From: Streptomyces sp. SAJ15
GTDB taxonomy: Bacteria; Actinomycetota; Actinomycetes; Streptomycetales; Streptomycetaceae
Direction: 5' to 3'
Assembly: GCF_007595705.1 (NCBI RefSeq)
Contig: NZ_NISY01000002.1
Span: 806,001-870,000 of the forward strand
Length of the DNA: 64,000 nucleotides
Position 1 is the stretch's first letter. Each line of letters starts with the position of its first letter. The notes under the pieces were generated by a model that saw nothing but the letters and a program-made list of their open reading frames with translations, was not told the DNA's origin and ran no database searches. Shown here one piece after another: positions 1-10,393 of the stretch. Made by a program: the position numbers and the translations under genes.

Positions 1-24
1 CGCAACGTTCGGTGGTGGCCGTGG

Positions 25-747
25 TCACGGTCGGGTCCCCTCAAGGTCGAGCAGGTCGAGGTCGAGCAACCGGCGGAGTGCCCGCCGGCCGGTGTCGCTG
101 ACACGGAGCGCGCGTCGGCTGCCGATGCGCACGCACCATTCGGCCTCCAGCGCATGGCGATACAGGGCCGCGCCGGCGCGGCCGCCCAGGTGCGGCCGGC
201 GCTCCGTCCAGTCCAGACAGCCGCGGGCCATCGGGCGACGGCCGCTCGGGGCGGCCGTCAGGTCGATGTCCAACTCGCGGAACCAGGCGAGGCCGTCGTC
301 CGTGAGGGCGAAGCCCGTGTGCTGTTGGAGGAGGCCGCGTTCGAGCATGGCCGCGGTGATGGCGGTGCCGAGCCGGCCGGCCAGGTGGTCGTAGCAGGTG
401 CGGGCGCGAGCCATGGCGCTGCTGGCGCCGGCGACGCGCAGGGTCCGCGGTGGGGAGGGAGGTGCCGCATACGCGGAGAGGTCCTCGATCAGCTGGGCGA
501 CCTCGGGGCCGGCCAGGCGTAGGTAGCGGTGCCGCCCCTGCCGCTCCTCCGCCAGCAGACCGCCGTCCACCAGTCGGTTCAGTTGCTCACTGGCCGTGGA
601 GGCGGCGACCCCCGCCTGCCGGGCCAGCTCTCCGGCGGTCCACGCCCGGCCGTCGAGCAGCGCCAGGCAGAAACGGACGCGGGTCTCGTCGGCCAGTAGC
701 GCGGCGAGACGGGCGAGTTGTGGCCCGGTGGGCTCGGGGTGGGTCAT
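25..747 (-). CDS. ArsR-family winged-helix transcriptional regulator
   Basis: DNA-binding repressor-type protein of 240 aa. Residues about 5-75 form an ArsR-like winged helix (LADETRVRFCLALL, then a recognition region around AGVAASTASEQLNRL). The remaining ~160 residues are an extension beyond the usual ~100-aa ArsR length, a form common in actinobacteria; no metal-binding CxC motif is visible, so the ligand is unknown. The ATG overlaps the stop of the upstream MFS gene by 4 bp (ATGA), so the two are translationally coupled and the regulator probably controls that transporter. The start is fixed by this overlap; longer in-frame extension reads into the MFS gene in another frame. Confidence 0.85.
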   Translation of the reverse strand: MTHPEPTGPQLARLAALLADETRVRFCLALLDGRAWTAGELARQAGVAASTASEQLNRLVDGGLLAEERQGRHRYLRLAGPEVAQLIEDLSAYAAPPSPPRTLRVAGASSAMARARTCYDHLAGRLGTAITAAMLERGLLQQHTGFALTDDGLAWFRELDIDLTAAPSGRRPMARGCLDWTERRPHLGGRAGAALYRHALEAEWCVRIGSRRALRVSDTGRRALRRLLDLDLLDLEGTRP

Positions 748-2066
748 CGCTCCATGATGCTCCCGCCATCGTTCGGCGCCCGCCGAACCGTCGTCTCCTG
801 GATTGCGGAACCGCCGGGGACGGACCCGGGGCTGACGGAACCGCCCGGACCGGAGCCGCTGGGGACGGACCCGCCCGCGCCGGAGCGACCCTCGGCGGAA
901 GGCGCCGAGGCGGCCTGGGCGGGGCTGGGGCCGGACCCGCCCCGCAGCACGCCGGCGCCGACGACCAGACCGAGGGCGAGGGCCGTGACGAGAGCGAAGG
1001 AGGTGGTGAGGGAGGTCAGGTCGGCGATCGAGCCCATGGCGGCGGGGGCGATCAGGCCGGAGGTGTAGGTGATGGTGGCGACGCCCGCGATGGCCTGGCT
1101 GGGGGCGGGGCCGCTGCGGCCGGCGGCGGCGAAGGCGAGCGGGACGACCACCGCGATGCCCAGGCCGACACAGCCGAAGCCGGCGATGGCGACGGCGGGG
1201 TGCGGTGCCACGACGACCAGCAGCCCGCCGAGCGTGGCGAGCGCGCCGCCGCCGCGCACGGTCCGGACCGGGCCCAGCCGGGCCACGATCGCGTCGCCGG
1301 CGAGCCGGGCGGCGGCCATGGTGCAGGCGAAGGCGGTGGTGCAGGCGGCGGCGAGACCGGGGGAGGAGTCCATGACATCGCGCAGATAGACGGCGGACCA
1401 GTCGAGGCTGGCGCCTTCCGCGAAGACCGCGCAGAAGCCCACCGCGCCGATGATCAGCGCGGAGCGCGGTGGCAGGGCGAAGCGCGGCGGCGGGTGTTCT
1501 TCGGGGGCGCCGCGCAGGTCGAGCACCCATCGGCAGGCGATGACCCCGAGGACGGTGAGCACCGCGGCCGCGATGCCCAGGTGCAGCCGGGCGTCGGCGT
1601 CGGCGTGCGCGGCGACCGTGCCGGCGGCGGACCCGATGAGGGCGCCCACGCTCCACATGCCGTGCAGCCCGGACATGATCGATCGGCCGAGTCGCTGTTC
1701 GATCTCCACGCCGAGCGCGTTCATGGCCACGTCGGCCATCCCCGAGGTCGCCCCGTAGACGAAGAGGGCGCCGAACAGCCAGACCAGACCGGGGGAGGCC
1801 GCGGGCAGTGCGAGCGAGGCGCACCACAGGGCCAGCAGCCCACGGAGTGCCGCGCGGGCGCCGAGGCGGTGGCTCACCCAGCCGGCCAGCGGCATGGCGA
1901 GCGACGCTCCGATCGCGGGGAAGGCGAGCGCGAGACCGAGCCGTCCCGCGCTGATGTCCAACTGCTCCTGGATCCAGGGGATGCGGGTGGCGAAGTTGCC
2001 GGTCACCGCGCCGTGCACGGCGAACACGGCCGCGACGGCCAGCCGTGCCCGTCGCACCTCGGCCAT
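744..2066 (-). CDS. MFS transporter
   Basis: Membrane transporter of 440 aa with about 12 hydrophobic segments; the N-terminal half carries the MFS loop 2-3 signature region (AGWVSHRLGARAALRG). It ends in a Gly/Ser/Pro-rich cytoplasmic tail of ~50 residues. The start is set by a strong GAGGAGGAA ribosome site about 8 nt before the ATG; an in-frame ATG further upstream lacks one. It is divergent from a ROK regulator, with dyads in between, and coupled to an ArsR-type regulator downstream, so two regulators flank it. Fold family is clear; substrate is not, although ROK neighbours usually point to sugars or sugar-like compounds. Confidence 0.85.
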   Translation of the reverse strand: MAEVRRARLAVAAVFAVHGAVTGNFATRIPWIQEQLDISAGRLGLALAFPAIGASLAMPLAGWVSHRLGARAALRGLLALWCASLALPAASPGLVWLFGALFVYGATSGMADVAMNALGVEIEQRLGRSIMSGLHGMWSVGALIGSAAGTVAAHADADARLHLGIAAAVLTVLGVIACRWVLDLRGAPEEHPPPRFALPPRSALIIGAVGFCAVFAEGASLDWSAVYLRDVMDSSPGLAAACTTAFACTMAAARLAGDAIVARLGPVRTVRGGGALATLGGLLVVVAPHPAVAIAGFGCVGLGIAVVVPLAFAAAGRSGPAPSQAIAGVATITYTSGLIAPAAMGSIADLTSLTTSFALVTALALGLVVGAGVLRGGSGPSPAQAASAPSAEGRSGAGGSVPSGSGPGGSVSPGSVPGGSAIQETTVRRAPNDGGSIMER

Positions 2067-2149
2067 GCGTGGTTCCTCCTCGACTCGGCTGCCCATGCTG
2101 CTACCCACCCTCCCTGACCTTCGCGGCCGGCGGCCCACCACGTTCCACG

Positions 2150-2190
2150 TTCCCTTGCCGAGGGAAACTATCAGGGAGCCTTCCTGATAG
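2150..2190. promoter_or_regulatory. Two adjacent inverted repeats, likely ROK operator
   Basis: Between the divergent MFS and ROK genes lie TTCCCT-N5-AGGGAA (2150-2166) and, directly after it, CTATCAGG-N7-CCTGATAG (2168-2190). The second has perfect 8-bp arms and resembles the AGGAAA...TTTCCT-type sites I recall for actinobacterial ROK regulators. It ends 15 bp before the ROK start, so binding there would fit autoregulation and control of the MFS gene. Dyads are seen directly; regulator assignment is inference. Confidence 0.6.
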
Positions 2191-2205
2191 ATATAGGATT
2201 TCGCC

Positions 2206-3399
2206 ATGACAGCGTCGAGACGGGCGGCCGGCGCGCCCCGTACCGCCTCCCCGAGCACGGCACGGGCGATCAACGACCGCCTCGCCCTGCGACTCCTCCA
2301 GGAACACGGCCCCCTGACGGCAGGCCAGCTCAAGGCGATGACCGGGTTGTCCCGGCCGACGGTGGCCGACCTCGTCGAACGGCTGCGGGACTCCGGCCTG
2401 ATCGCGGTCATGGGCGAGGCCGGGGCCGAGCGTCGGGGCCCCAACGCCCGGCTGTACGGGATCGTCACCGACCGTGCGCACCTCGTCGGCGTCGACGCCC
2501 GCACCGACGGCGTGACGGTGTGCGTCGCCGACCTGCTCGGTCGAGTCCTCGTCGAGACGGCGATGCCGGTCGCTCCGGACGCCGACCCCGACCGAGCCGT
2601 GCGCGGCGCCGTGGAGCTGGTGGAACGCGCGGTGAAGGAGGCGGGCGCGGTGCCGCCGCACACCCTCGCCGTCGGCGCGCCCGGCCTGGTCGACCCCGCG
2701 ACCGGCGAGCTGAACTCCGGCACCGGACTGCCGCCCTGGCACGGGCGGCTGGCGGCCGCGCTGCACAGCGGCTTCGCCGCCCCGGTGCTGCTGGAGAACG
2801 AGGTCAACCTGGCCGCCGTCGCCGAACAGCGGAACGGGGCCGCCCGCGATCGGGACACCTTCGTCCTGCTGTGGCTGGGCGAGGGTGTCGGCGCGGCCGT
2901 GGTTCTCGACGGTGCGCTGCGGCGCGGCGCCTCCGGCGGAGCCGGCGAGATCGGCTTCCTCCCGGTGCCCGGCACCGGCGCGCTGCCCTCGGCGACCGAC
3001 TGCGGCGGTGGCTTCCAGGCCCTGGTCGGCGGCGCCGCGGTCCGGGAGCTGGCCGGCGCGCACGGCTGGCCCACGGCCGACGCGGAGGCGGCCGTCCGCG
3101 CGGCCGCCACGGCCGGGGCCCGTGGCGAGCCCTTCCTGGCCGCGATCGCCGCCCGCGTGGCGATCGGCGCGGCCGCGGCCTGCGCCGTGCTCGACCCCGG
3201 CCGCGTCGTCCTCGGCGGCGAGCTGGGCCGGGCCGGGGGCGCCGAGCTGGCCCGTCTGGTGGAGGCCCGGGTCGCAGGCATGTCCCCGTTGCGCACCGAG
3301 GTGCGGGCGGGAGAGCTGGGCGGCGAGGCCGTGCTGCGCGGCGCCGTCCTCACGGCCATGGACGCCGCCCAGAACGACCTCTTCGGAGCCCCCGTCTGA
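2206..3399 (+). CDS. ROK-family transcriptional regulator
   Basis: Protein of 397 aa: N-terminal winged helix (residues ~20-75, LTAGQLKAMTGLSRPTVADL) and a ROK domain. The phosphate-binding DxGxT is degenerate (GVDARTDGV), and the usual ROK zinc cluster CxCGxxGC is reduced to TDCGGGF, so sugar-kinase activity is unlikely and this should be a sugar-responsive regulator. It is transcribed away from the MFS gene across a dyad-rich spacer. The ATG is preceded by only a weak AGGA, but the reading frame and helix-turn-helix position support it. The ligand cannot be told from sequence. Confidence 0.88.
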   Translation: MTASRRAAGAPRTASPSTARAINDRLALRLLQEHGPLTAGQLKAMTGLSRPTVADLVERLRDSGLIAVMGEAGAERRGPNARLYGIVTDRAHLVGVDARTDGVTVCVADLLGRVLVETAMPVAPDADPDRAVRGAVELVERAVKEAGAVPPHTLAVGAPGLVDPATGELNSGTGLPPWHGRLAAALHSGFAAPVLLENEVNLAAVAEQRNGAARDRDTFVLLWLGEGVGAAVVLDGALRRGASGGAGEIGFLPVPGTGALPSATDCGGGFQALVGGAAVRELAGAHGWPTADAEAAVRAAATAGARGEPFLAAIAARVAIGAAAACAVLDPGRVVLGGELGRAGGAELARLVEARVAGMSPLRTEVRAGELGGEAVLRGAVLTAMDAAQNDLFGAPV

Positions 3400-4012
<613 letters not shown>

Positions 4013-4139
4013 GCGCACTCCGGGGTCGGTGAAAATCCGAACCGGCGGTTACAGTCCGCGACCCGTCCGCAGCCAGCGGCCGGTTGACCAGGTGAAATTC
4101 CTGGACCGACGGTGAAAGTCCGGATGGGAGGCAGTGCGC
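4013..4139 (+). ncRNA. FMN riboswitch (RFN element)
   Basis: The aptamer is recognisable from its conserved blocks: GGTGAAAATCCGAACCGGCGG near 4028, AGTCCGCGACC, GGTTGACCAGGTGAAATTCC near 4082, and GACGGTGAAAGTCCGGATGG near 4107, closed by a P1 helix of GCGCACT (4013-4019) with AGTGCGC (4133-4139). It binds FMN and in this position should shut down the downstream ribD-ribE-ribM-ribBA operon, either by termination or by sequestering the ribD ribosome site in the 165-nt stretch before the GTG. Which mechanism applies cannot be told by eye. Confidence 0.97.
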
Positions 4140-4304
4140 GGCGGGCGAAGCACCGGTGCGTCGTCGTGTCGGCGACGGCTCGTACCCGCGCATGCGCGGC
4201 GGCGGTCCGCGTCGGGCGCGGCCGCGTACGTGTCGTGCGGCGTTCCCGCTTCTGTCGTTCTTCGACAGCCCCGGAGTCCGTGCCCGAAGAGGCAGGAGGA
4301 CCCG

Positions 4305-5510
4305 GTGGCCACCGCAGCCGAAGCCCAAGCGATGCGCCGCGCCGTCGCGCTCGCCGCCCGTGGCCTCGGGCACACCAGCCCCAACCCGGTCGTCGGCTGC
4401 GTGATCCTCGATCAGGACGGCCGGCCCGTCGGAGAGGGATGGCACCAGCGGGCCGGCGGGCCGCACGCCGAGGTGCACGCGCTGCGCGCGGCCGGCGACC
4501 GGGCCCGTGGCGGCACCGCCGTCGTCACCCTGGAACCCTGCAACCACACCGGCCGCACCGGGCCCTGTGCCCAGGCGCTGCTCGACGCCGGGATCGCCCG
4601 CGTGGTCTACGCCGTCGCCGACCCCACCCCCGCCGCGACCGGCGGCGCCACCACCCTCGTGGCCGCCGGCGTGGAGGTGGAGGCCGGTCTGCTGGCCGAG
4701 GAGGCCGAGGCGGGCAACCGCGCCTGGCTGACCGCCGCCCGGCTCGGCCGCCCGTACGTGGTGTGGAAGTACGCGGCGACACTCGACGGCCGCATCGCCG
4801 CCGCCGACGGCACCAGCCGCTGGATCACCTCGGCCGCCTCCCGCGCGGACGTGCACCGGCTGCGCGCCGAGGCGGACGCCGTCGTCGTCGGCTCCGGCAC
4901 GCTGCGCACCGACGACCCGCACCTGGCCGTACGGGGCCGTGAAGGGGTCACCCAGCCGCTGCGGGTGGTCGTGGACACCAACGCGATGATCCTGGCGAGC
5001 GCCCGGGTGCTGGACGACGCCGCGCCGACGCTGATCGCCGTGTCCGAGCAGGCCGACACCCACCATCTGCCGGGCGTGGACATCGTGCGCCTGCCCGCCG
5101 ACGACACGGGCCTGGGGATCCACGCCCTCCTCGCCGCCCTCCACGCGCGCGGGGTGCGCTCGGTGCTGCTGGAGGGCGGGCCCACGCTGGCCGGTTCCTT
5201 CGTCGCCGCCGGCGCCGTCGACCAGGTCGTGGGGTACCTCGCCCCGGTGCTGCTGGGCGCCGGACGTGCCGCGCTCACCGACGCCGGAATCACCACCATC
5301 GCCGAGGCGTTGCGCCTCGACGTGACCGACGTGACCCGCTTCGGCCCCGATCTGCGCATCACCGCCGTACCCACCGCCGACACTGACGTACCCACCGCCG
5401 GCATCGCCCACGACGCCGCGGACACCGATCCCGGCGCCACCGGCTCCACCCACACCAGCACCCGCACCACCACCCACACCAGCACCGACACCGACTCCGA
5501 GGAGAACTGA
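4305..5510 (+). CDS. ribD: Bifunctional pyrimidine deaminase/reductase RibD
   Basis: Second and third steps after GTP ring opening in riboflavin synthesis: deamination, then NADPH-dependent ribosyl reduction. 401 aa. The N-terminal deaminase has the zinc/catalytic set H54-A-E56, C79 and C88 (PHAE ... PCNHTGRTGPC). The reductase domain begins near VWKYAATLDGRIA and runs to about residue 360. The C-terminal ~45 residues are a Thr/His/Asp/Ser-rich low-complexity tail not needed by the family. GTG start chosen for CAGGAGGA five bases upstream; it is the first gene after the FMN riboswitch and sits 1 bp from ribE. Confidence 0.96.
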   Translation: MATAAEAQAMRRAVALAARGLGHTSPNPVVGCVILDQDGRPVGEGWHQRAGGPHAEVHALRAAGDRARGGTAVVTLEPCNHTGRTGPCAQALLDAGIARVVYAVADPTPAATGGATTLVAAGVEVEAGLLAEEAEAGNRAWLTAARLGRPYVVWKYAATLDGRIAAADGTSRWITSAASRADVHRLRAEADAVVVGSGTLRTDDPHLAVRGREGVTQPLRVVVDTNAMILASARVLDDAAPTLIAVSEQADTHHLPGVDIVRLPADDTGLGIHALLAALHARGVRSVLLEGGPTLAGSFVAAGAVDQVVGYLAPVLLGAGRAALTDAGITTIAEALRLDVTDVTRFGPDLRITAVPTADTDVPTAGIAHDAADTDPGATGSTHTSTRTTTHTSTDTDSEEN

Positions 5511-5511
5511 C

Positions 5512-6144
5512 GTGTTCACGGGCATCGTTGAAGAACTGGGTGAGGTCGTCGCCGTCGAGGACCTCGGCGACGCGTCCCGCTTCCGACTGCGCGGTCCCCT
5601 CGTCACCGACGACGCGAAACACGGCGACTCCATCGCCGTCAACGGCGTCTGTCTGACGGTGGTGGAGACCGCCGACGGTCAGTTCACCGCCGATGTCATG
5701 GCCGAGACCCTGAAGCGTTCCAGCCTCGGAGCCCTCGTCCCCGGCGCGCGCGTCAACCTGGAGCGCCCCATGCAGTTGGGCGGTCGGCTCGGCGGCCATC
5801 TGGTCCAGGGCCACGTGGACGGCACCGGGACCATCCTCGACCGCACCCCGGCCGAGCACTGGGAGGTGGTGAAGATCTCGCTGCCCACCGGCATCGCCCG
5901 CTATGTGGTGGAGAAGGGTTCCATCACCGTCGACGGCATCAGCCTGACCGTCGTCGACGCCGCCGACGACCACTTCACCGTCAGCCTGATCCCCACCACG
6001 CTCGCCCTGACCACCCTCGGCATCAAGCAGGTCGGCGACCCGGTCAACCTCGAGGTCGACGTCGTCGCCAAGTACGTCGAGCGGATGCTCGGCCATGAGG
6101 GCCGCGACGGGCACGATACGAAGCAGAAGGAAGACGTCCAATGA
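5512..6144 (+). CDS. ribE: Riboflavin synthase alpha chain
   Basis: Dismutates two 6,7-dimethyl-8-ribityllumazine molecules to riboflavin. 210 aa with two tandem lumazine-binding barrels: the first starts with the canonical FTGIVEE, the second around residue 98 ([12 protein letters not shown]). The C-terminal Lys/Asp-rich tail replaces the usual trimerisation helix region. GTG start lies 1 bp after ribD; the end overlaps ribM by 4 bp (ATGA), showing one translationally coupled operon under the riboswitch. Confidence 0.96.
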   Translation: MFTGIVEELGEVVAVEDLGDASRFRLRGPLVTDDAKHGDSIAVNGVCLTVVETADGQFTADVMAETLKRSSLGALVPGARVNLERPMQLGGRLGGHLVQGHVDGTGTILDRTPAEHWEVVKISLPTGIARYVVEKGSITVDGISLTVVDAADDHFTVSLIPTTLALTTLGIKQVGDPVNLEVDVVAKYVERMLGHEGRDGHDTKQKEDVQ

Positions 6145-6848
6145 GCGCCGCGGCCGTCGACGGGCTGAACTGGCTGAACAGCGGGGCCGGGCAGGTCCTC
6201 GGACAGCGGCTCCTGTGGTCCGACCTGATCGGCAACACCCTGGGGCTCGCCGCCCTGGCCCTGGGCTGGCGGCGCTCGGTGTGGACCTGGCCGACCCAGT
6301 TCGCGGCCGGCGCCATCCTGGTCGCCGCCTACGCCTCCGCTCAGCTCAGCGGCGGTGTGGGCAAGCAGCTGCTGGTCATGGGAGTGGCCGTCTGGGGCTG
6401 GCACCGGTGGCGGAGCGGCCGCCCGGAGGCCGGCGGCGGCGCGGTCGCCGTGCGGTTCGCCACCGGCCGGGAGCGCCTCGCGCTGCTGGTCGGCACGGCG
6501 CTGGGGACCCTGGCCGTGGGCGGCCTGTTCACCGCCGTCCCCGACCTCTCCTGGAACCCCTGGCCCGACGCCTACATCTTCACCGGCACCCTCGCCGCGA
6601 TGGTCGCCCAGGCCCGTGGGCTGGTCGAGTTCTGGTTCGCGTGGCTGCTGGTCGACGTGGTCGGTGTTCCGCTCGCCTTCAGCAGCGGGCTGACCTTCTC
6701 CGGCCTTGTGTACGTCATCTACCTCGCCCTCGTCCTGTGGGGCGCGCGCGACTGGTGGCTGCACTCCCGCAAGGCCGAGGACCGCGCGACCACCGGCCAC
6801 GCCGACACGGGTACCGGCGCCCCCGTGTTGGAAGGAGCGCTGTCATGA
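6141..6848 (+). CDS. ribM: Riboflavin transporter, PnuC family (RibM type)
   Basis: Integral membrane protein of 235 aa with about 6-7 hydrophobic helices in PnuC (nicotinamide mononucleotide/vitamin facilitator) arrangement, including the aromatic [11 protein letters not shown] and VWGWHRW segments. Family members sitting inside FMN-riboswitch-controlled rib operons of Corynebacterium and Streptomyces are riboflavin facilitators (RibM/PnuX), so riboflavin uptake is the best call. ATGA overlaps on both sides (ribE and ribBA) place it firmly in the operon, letting FMN shut off synthesis and import together. Confidence 0.9.
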   Translation: MSAAAVDGLNWLNSGAGQVLGQRLLWSDLIGNTLGLAALALGWRRSVWTWPTQFAAGAILVAAYASAQLSGGVGKQLLVMGVAVWGWHRWRSGRPEAGGGAVAVRFATGRERLALLVGTALGTLAVGGLFTAVPDLSWNPWPDAYIFTGTLAAMVAQARGLVEFWFAWLLVDVVGVPLAFSSGLTFSGLVYVIYLALVLWGARDWWLHSRKAEDRATTGHADTGTGAPVLEGALS

Positions 6849-8317
6849 CCGAGGTGCGGACGGACGCCGCGACGATGAACGGAGGACGACGCGGAATGAC
6901 CGTGTTGCGGAGTGTGCAGGACAGGGACGTCGCCATGGTCGGCGGCGCGGGCCCGGACGCCGAAGCGGACGCGACGGCGCACGCGATGCCGGACGCCAGG
7001 GCCGAGGGGAGGGCGTCGGCCGCGGACCCCGCACCGGGCTGGGGCGACGGGCTGGTGCTCGACCCCGTCGAGCGCGCCGTCGCGGAGATCGCCGCGGGCC
7101 GCCCGGTGGTCGTCGTCGACGACGAGGACCGGGAGAACGAGGGCGACCTGATCGTCGCCGCCGAGAAGGCGACCCCGGAGATCGTCGCCTTCATGATGAG
7201 CGAGTGCCGGGGCCTGATCTGCGCCACGCTGGAGGGCGCCGACGTGGACCGGCTGGAGCTGCCGCAGATGGTGGCGCAGAACACCGAGTCCATGGGCACC
7301 GCCTTCACGGTCTCCGTCGACGCCACCGCCGAGCACGGCGTGAGCACCGGCATCTCCGCGGCCGACCGGGCCACCACCCTCCGGCTGCTCGCCGACCCGC
7401 ACAGCGTCCCCGGTGACTTCGCCCGCCCCGGCCACATCTTCCCGCTGCGCGCCCGCCCCGGCGGCGTCCTGGTCCGCAACGGCCACACCGAGGCCGGAGT
7501 CGACCTCGCCCGGCTCGCGGGGCTGCGCCCCGCCGCCGCGATCGTCGAGATCGCCGGCGAGGACGGCACCATGCTGCGGCTGCCCGAGCTGGTCGCGTTC
7601 GCCCGTAAGCACGGCCTGGCGATCATCTCCATCGAGGACCTCATCGCCTACCGCCGCTCCGCCGAACCGACCGTACGGCGGGAGGCCGAGACGCGGCTGC
7701 CCACCGCCTTCGGCGAGTTCCGGGCCTATGGCTACCGCTCCACCACCGACGGCGTCGAGCACATCGCCCTGGTCGCCGGCGAGCTCGGCGACGGCGAGGA
7801 CGTCCTGGTCCGGGTCCACTCCGAGTGCCTGACCGGCGACGTCTTCCACTCGCTGCGCTGCGACTGCGGGCCCCAGCTGCACGCCTCGCTGGAGCGGGTC
7901 ACCGCCGAGGGGCGGGGCGTGGTGCTCTACCTGCGCGGTCATGAGGGGCGCGGCATCGGGCTGCTGCCCAAGCTGCGCGCGTACGAGCTCCAGGAGCTCG
8001 GCCACGACACACTCGACGCCAACCTGGAGCTGGGGCTCCCCGCCGACGCGCGGGACTACGCCGCCGGCGCGCAGATCCTCGCCGACCTCGGCGTGCGCTC
8101 GCTGCGCCTGATGACCAACAACCCCGACAAGACCGCCGCCCTGGTGCGGCACGGCCTGCGGGTGACCGGGCGGGAGCCGATGCCGGTCCAGGCGGGCGAG
8201 CACAACCTGCGCTACCTGCGCACCAAGCGGGACCGGATGGGGCACGACCTGCCCTGGTTGGAGGGTGAACGCGAGCGTGAGCGCGCCGAGCCCGTCTCCG
8301 CCTGCGGCAACCAGTGA
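6845..8317 (+). CDS. ribBA: 3,4-DHBP synthase / GTP cyclohydrolase II fusion
   Basis: Makes both precursors of lumazine: 3,4-dihydroxy-2-butanone 4-phosphate from ribulose-5-P and the pyrimidine from GTP. 490 aa. The DHBP domain (about 75-280) has the acidic site [10 protein letters not shown] at 92-101; the cyclohydrolase II domain (about 285-480) has zinc ligands C328, C339 and C341 in HSECLTG...RCDCG plus [10 protein letters not shown]. About 70 N-terminal residues rich in Ala/Asp/Arg are an extension not needed by either domain; internal starts (e.g. the ATG of MTVLRS) are possible, but the ATGA overlap with ribM supports this one. Confidence 0.96.
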   Translation: MTEVRTDAATMNGGRRGMTVLRSVQDRDVAMVGGAGPDAEADATAHAMPDARAEGRASAADPAPGWGDGLVLDPVERAVAEIAAGRPVVVVDDEDRENEGDLIVAAEKATPEIVAFMMSECRGLICATLEGADVDRLELPQMVAQNTESMGTAFTVSVDATAEHGVSTGISAADRATTLRLLADPHSVPGDFARPGHIFPLRARPGGVLVRNGHTEAGVDLARLAGLRPAAAIVEIAGEDGTMLRLPELVAFARKHGLAIISIEDLIAYRRSAEPTVRREAETRLPTAFGEFRAYGYRSTTDGVEHIALVAGELGDGEDVLVRVHSECLTGDVFHSLRCDCGPQLHASLERVTAEGRGVVLYLRGHEGRGIGLLPKLRAYELQELGHDTLDANLELGLPADARDYAAGAQILADLGVRSLRLMTNNPDKTAALVRHGLRVTGREPMPVQAGEHNLRYLRTKRDRMGHDLPWLEGERERERAEPVSACGNQ

Positions 8318-8518
8318 GTCGCCGCTGAGGCGCCGGCGACGACCCGCCGGTGGGCTCTCGACGCGTACGCCCACGACGACCGGTCGGCATGTCGGCGGCA
8401 ACCGGCGGAAGGCGTCGGCGAGTCACCCGTCGACCCCGTCGACACCCCCATCTCGTATTCCCCGTAGTCCGGTACATCCCCCACAGCGATACACGCACGA
8501 TCTGCACCGAGGAGAGAC

Positions 8519-9004
8519 ATGAGCGGTAAGGGCGCACCCGAGCTGACCGTGAAGAACTGCGGCGACCTGCGCGTGGCCGTGGTGGCCGCGCAGTGGCACC
8601 AGAAGGTGATGGACGGCCTGGTGGACGGCGCGCTGCGTGCCCTCCACGACCTGGGCATCGACGAGCCGACCGTGCTGCGCGTGCCCGGCAGCTGGGAGCT
8701 GCCGGTCGTCGCCAAGGTGTTGGCCGGCCGCGGCTACGACGCCGTCGTCGCGCTCGGCGTGGTGATCCGCGGTGGCACGCCCCACTTCGAGTACGTCTGC
8801 CAGGGAGTCACCCAGGGCCTGACCAAGGTCAGTGTCGACACCGGTGTGCCGGTCGGCTTCGGCGTGCTGACCTGTGACACCGAGGAGCAGGCGCTGGACC
8901 GGGCCGGGCTGCCCGGTTCCAACGAGGACAAGGGCCACGAGGCGGTCACCGCAGCCGTCGCCACCGCCGTCACCCTCCGCTCGGTCTCCGAGCCCTGGCA
9001 CTGA
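8519..9004 (+). CDS. ribH: 6,7-dimethyl-8-ribityllumazine synthase
   Basis: Condenses DHBP with the ribitylamino-pyrimidine; last but one step of riboflavin synthesis. 161 aa, normal for the family, with the substrate loop VPGSWELP, the phosphate-binding [14 protein letters not shown] and the C-terminal NEDKGHEA signature. It is separated from ribBA by 201 bp without a gene, so it may have its own promoter, but a clear GAGGAG ribosome site sits before the ATG and the gene order supports co-regulation. Confidence 0.96.
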   Translation: MSGKGAPELTVKNCGDLRVAVVAAQWHQKVMDGLVDGALRALHDLGIDEPTVLRVPGSWELPVVAKVLAGRGYDAVVALGVVIRGGTPHFEYVCQGVTQGLTKVSVDTGVPVGFGVLTCDTEEQALDRAGLPGSNEDKGHEAVTAAVATAVTLRSVSEPWH

Positions 9005-9107
9005 CGGACACCCGTCGCCGCGCCGGACACCCGCGCCGAGGCGGGTCCGGCGTGGACGCGAGCCCTAGCGCCGAACGGTGCCGGGGACCCCGTAGGCTAG
9101 GAGCACC

Positions 9108-9380
9108 ATGGCCAACAAGACATTCGAGGAGCTCTTCACGGAGCTCCAGCACAAGGCCGCCTCGGGCGACCCCAGCACCTCCCGCACCGCCGAGCTGGTG
9201 GACAAGGGCGTGCATGCCATCGGCAAGAAGGTCGTCGAGGAGGCCGCGGAGGTGTGGATGGCCGCCGAGTACGAGGGCGCCGACCGCACCGCGGAGGAGA
9301 TCTCCCAGCTGCTCTACCACCTCCAGGTGATGATGGTCGCCCGGGGGATCTCCCTCGACGACGTATACGCTCACCTCTGA
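9108..9380 (+). CDS. hisE: Phosphoribosyl-ATP pyrophosphatase
   Basis: Second step of histidine biosynthesis, hydrolysing phosphoribosyl-ATP to phosphoribosyl-AMP. 90 aa, an all-helical MazG-like fold with the metal-binding [16 protein letters not shown] and [22 protein letters not shown] -10-like hexamer lies only 14 bp before the ATG beside an AGGAG, suggesting a promoter with a very short leader. It precedes hisG by 80 bp, the usual actinobacterial hisE-hisG pair. Confidence 0.95.
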   Translation: MANKTFEELFTELQHKAASGDPSTSRTAELVDKGVHAIGKKVVEEAAEVWMAAEYEGADRTAEEISQLLYHLQVMMVARGISLDDVYAHL

Positions 9381-9460
9381 CCCCGGCCGCCGACCGACCC
9401 GCCCGCCGACCGACCCGCCCGCACCATCCAACGTTCCCACGCACGAAGGAAATCGCTCTC

Positions 9461-10309
9461 ATGCTGCGCATCGCCGTTCCCAACAAGGGTTCTCTGTCCG
9501 AGCCTGCGTCGGCGATGCTCCATGAGGCGGGCTACCGGCAGCGGAAAGACCGGCGGGAACTGGTCCTCGTGGACGCCGCCAACGAGGTGGAGTTCTTCTT
9601 CCTCCGCCCGCGCGACATCGCCGTCTACGTCGGCTCCGGCCGTCTGGACATCGGCATCACCGGGCGCGATCTGCTGCTCGACTCCGGCTCCCAGGCCGAG
9701 GAGATCATGCAGCTCGGCTTCGCCGGCTCGACCTTCCGCTACGCCACCCGTCCCGGCACCGCCAAGGACGTGGGCGACTTCGGCGGGATGACGATCGCCA
9801 CCTCCTTCCCCGGCCTGGTCACCAAGCACCTGGCCGACAACGGCGTGGACGCCTCCGTGGTCCACCTCGACGGGGCCGTCGAGACCGCCATCCAGCTCGG
9901 CGTCGCCGAGATCATCGCGGATGTCGTGGAGACCGGCACCACCCTGCGCAACGCCGGTCTGGAGGTCATCGGCGCGCCGATCCTGGAGTCGGAGGCGGTC
10001 GTCATCCGCCGCGTCGGGGCGCCGGCCGACGACCCGAAGGTGCAGCAGTTCCTGCGCCGCATGCAGGGCGTCCTGGTGGCCCGGCGGTACGTGATGATGG
10101 ACTACGACATCCGGGTGGAGCACGTCGAGAAGGCCGTGGCGCTCACCCCCGGACTGGAGTCGCCGACCGTCTCCCCGCTGCACCACGAGGGTTGGGTGGC
10201 GGTCCGCTCGATGGTGCCGGCCGCGGACGCCCAGCGGATCATGGACGAGCTCTACGAGCTGGGTGCCCGGGCGATCCTGACCACCGGCATCCACGCCTGC
10301 CGGCTCTGA
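9461..10309 (+). CDS. hisG: ATP phosphoribosyltransferase (long form)
   Basis: Commits ATP and PRPP to histidine synthesis. 282 aa, the long homohexameric form with a C-terminal histidine-sensing ACT-like domain (~210-282), so it should be feedback-inhibited by histidine and not need HisZ. Markers: LRIAVPNKGSLSEPA at the N terminus, GSGRLDIGITGRDLL, and the PRPP loop DVVETGTTLRNAGL. The start is the ATG preceded by GAAGGA; an open frame upstream into the hisE spacer is not conserved in character. Confidence 0.96.
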   Translation: MLRIAVPNKGSLSEPASAMLHEAGYRQRKDRRELVLVDAANEVEFFFLRPRDIAVYVGSGRLDIGITGRDLLLDSGSQAEEIMQLGFAGSTFRYATRPGTAKDVGDFGGMTIATSFPGLVTKHLADNGVDASVVHLDGAVETAIQLGVAEIIADVVETGTTLRNAGLEVIGAPILESEAVVIRRVGAPADDPKVQQFLRRMQGVLVARRYVMMDYDIRVEHVEKAVALTPGLESPTVSPLHHEGWVAVRSMVPAADAQRIMDELYELGARAILTTGIHACRL

Positions 10310-10393
10310 GCAGCCGAGCCCCGGGCCGGGTCTCGGCCCGGCCCGGGGCCGCAGCCGCATCCAACCATCACCCGCCGACGAGAGACCGACGCC

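Noticed and set aside
744..3359. Long minus-strand frame (871 codons) across MFS and ROK genes
   Set aside because: Only its first part from the stop (744-2066) is the MFS gene; the rest runs antisense to the ROK gene and has Ser/Ala/Arg-rich composition typical of GC-rich shadow frames.
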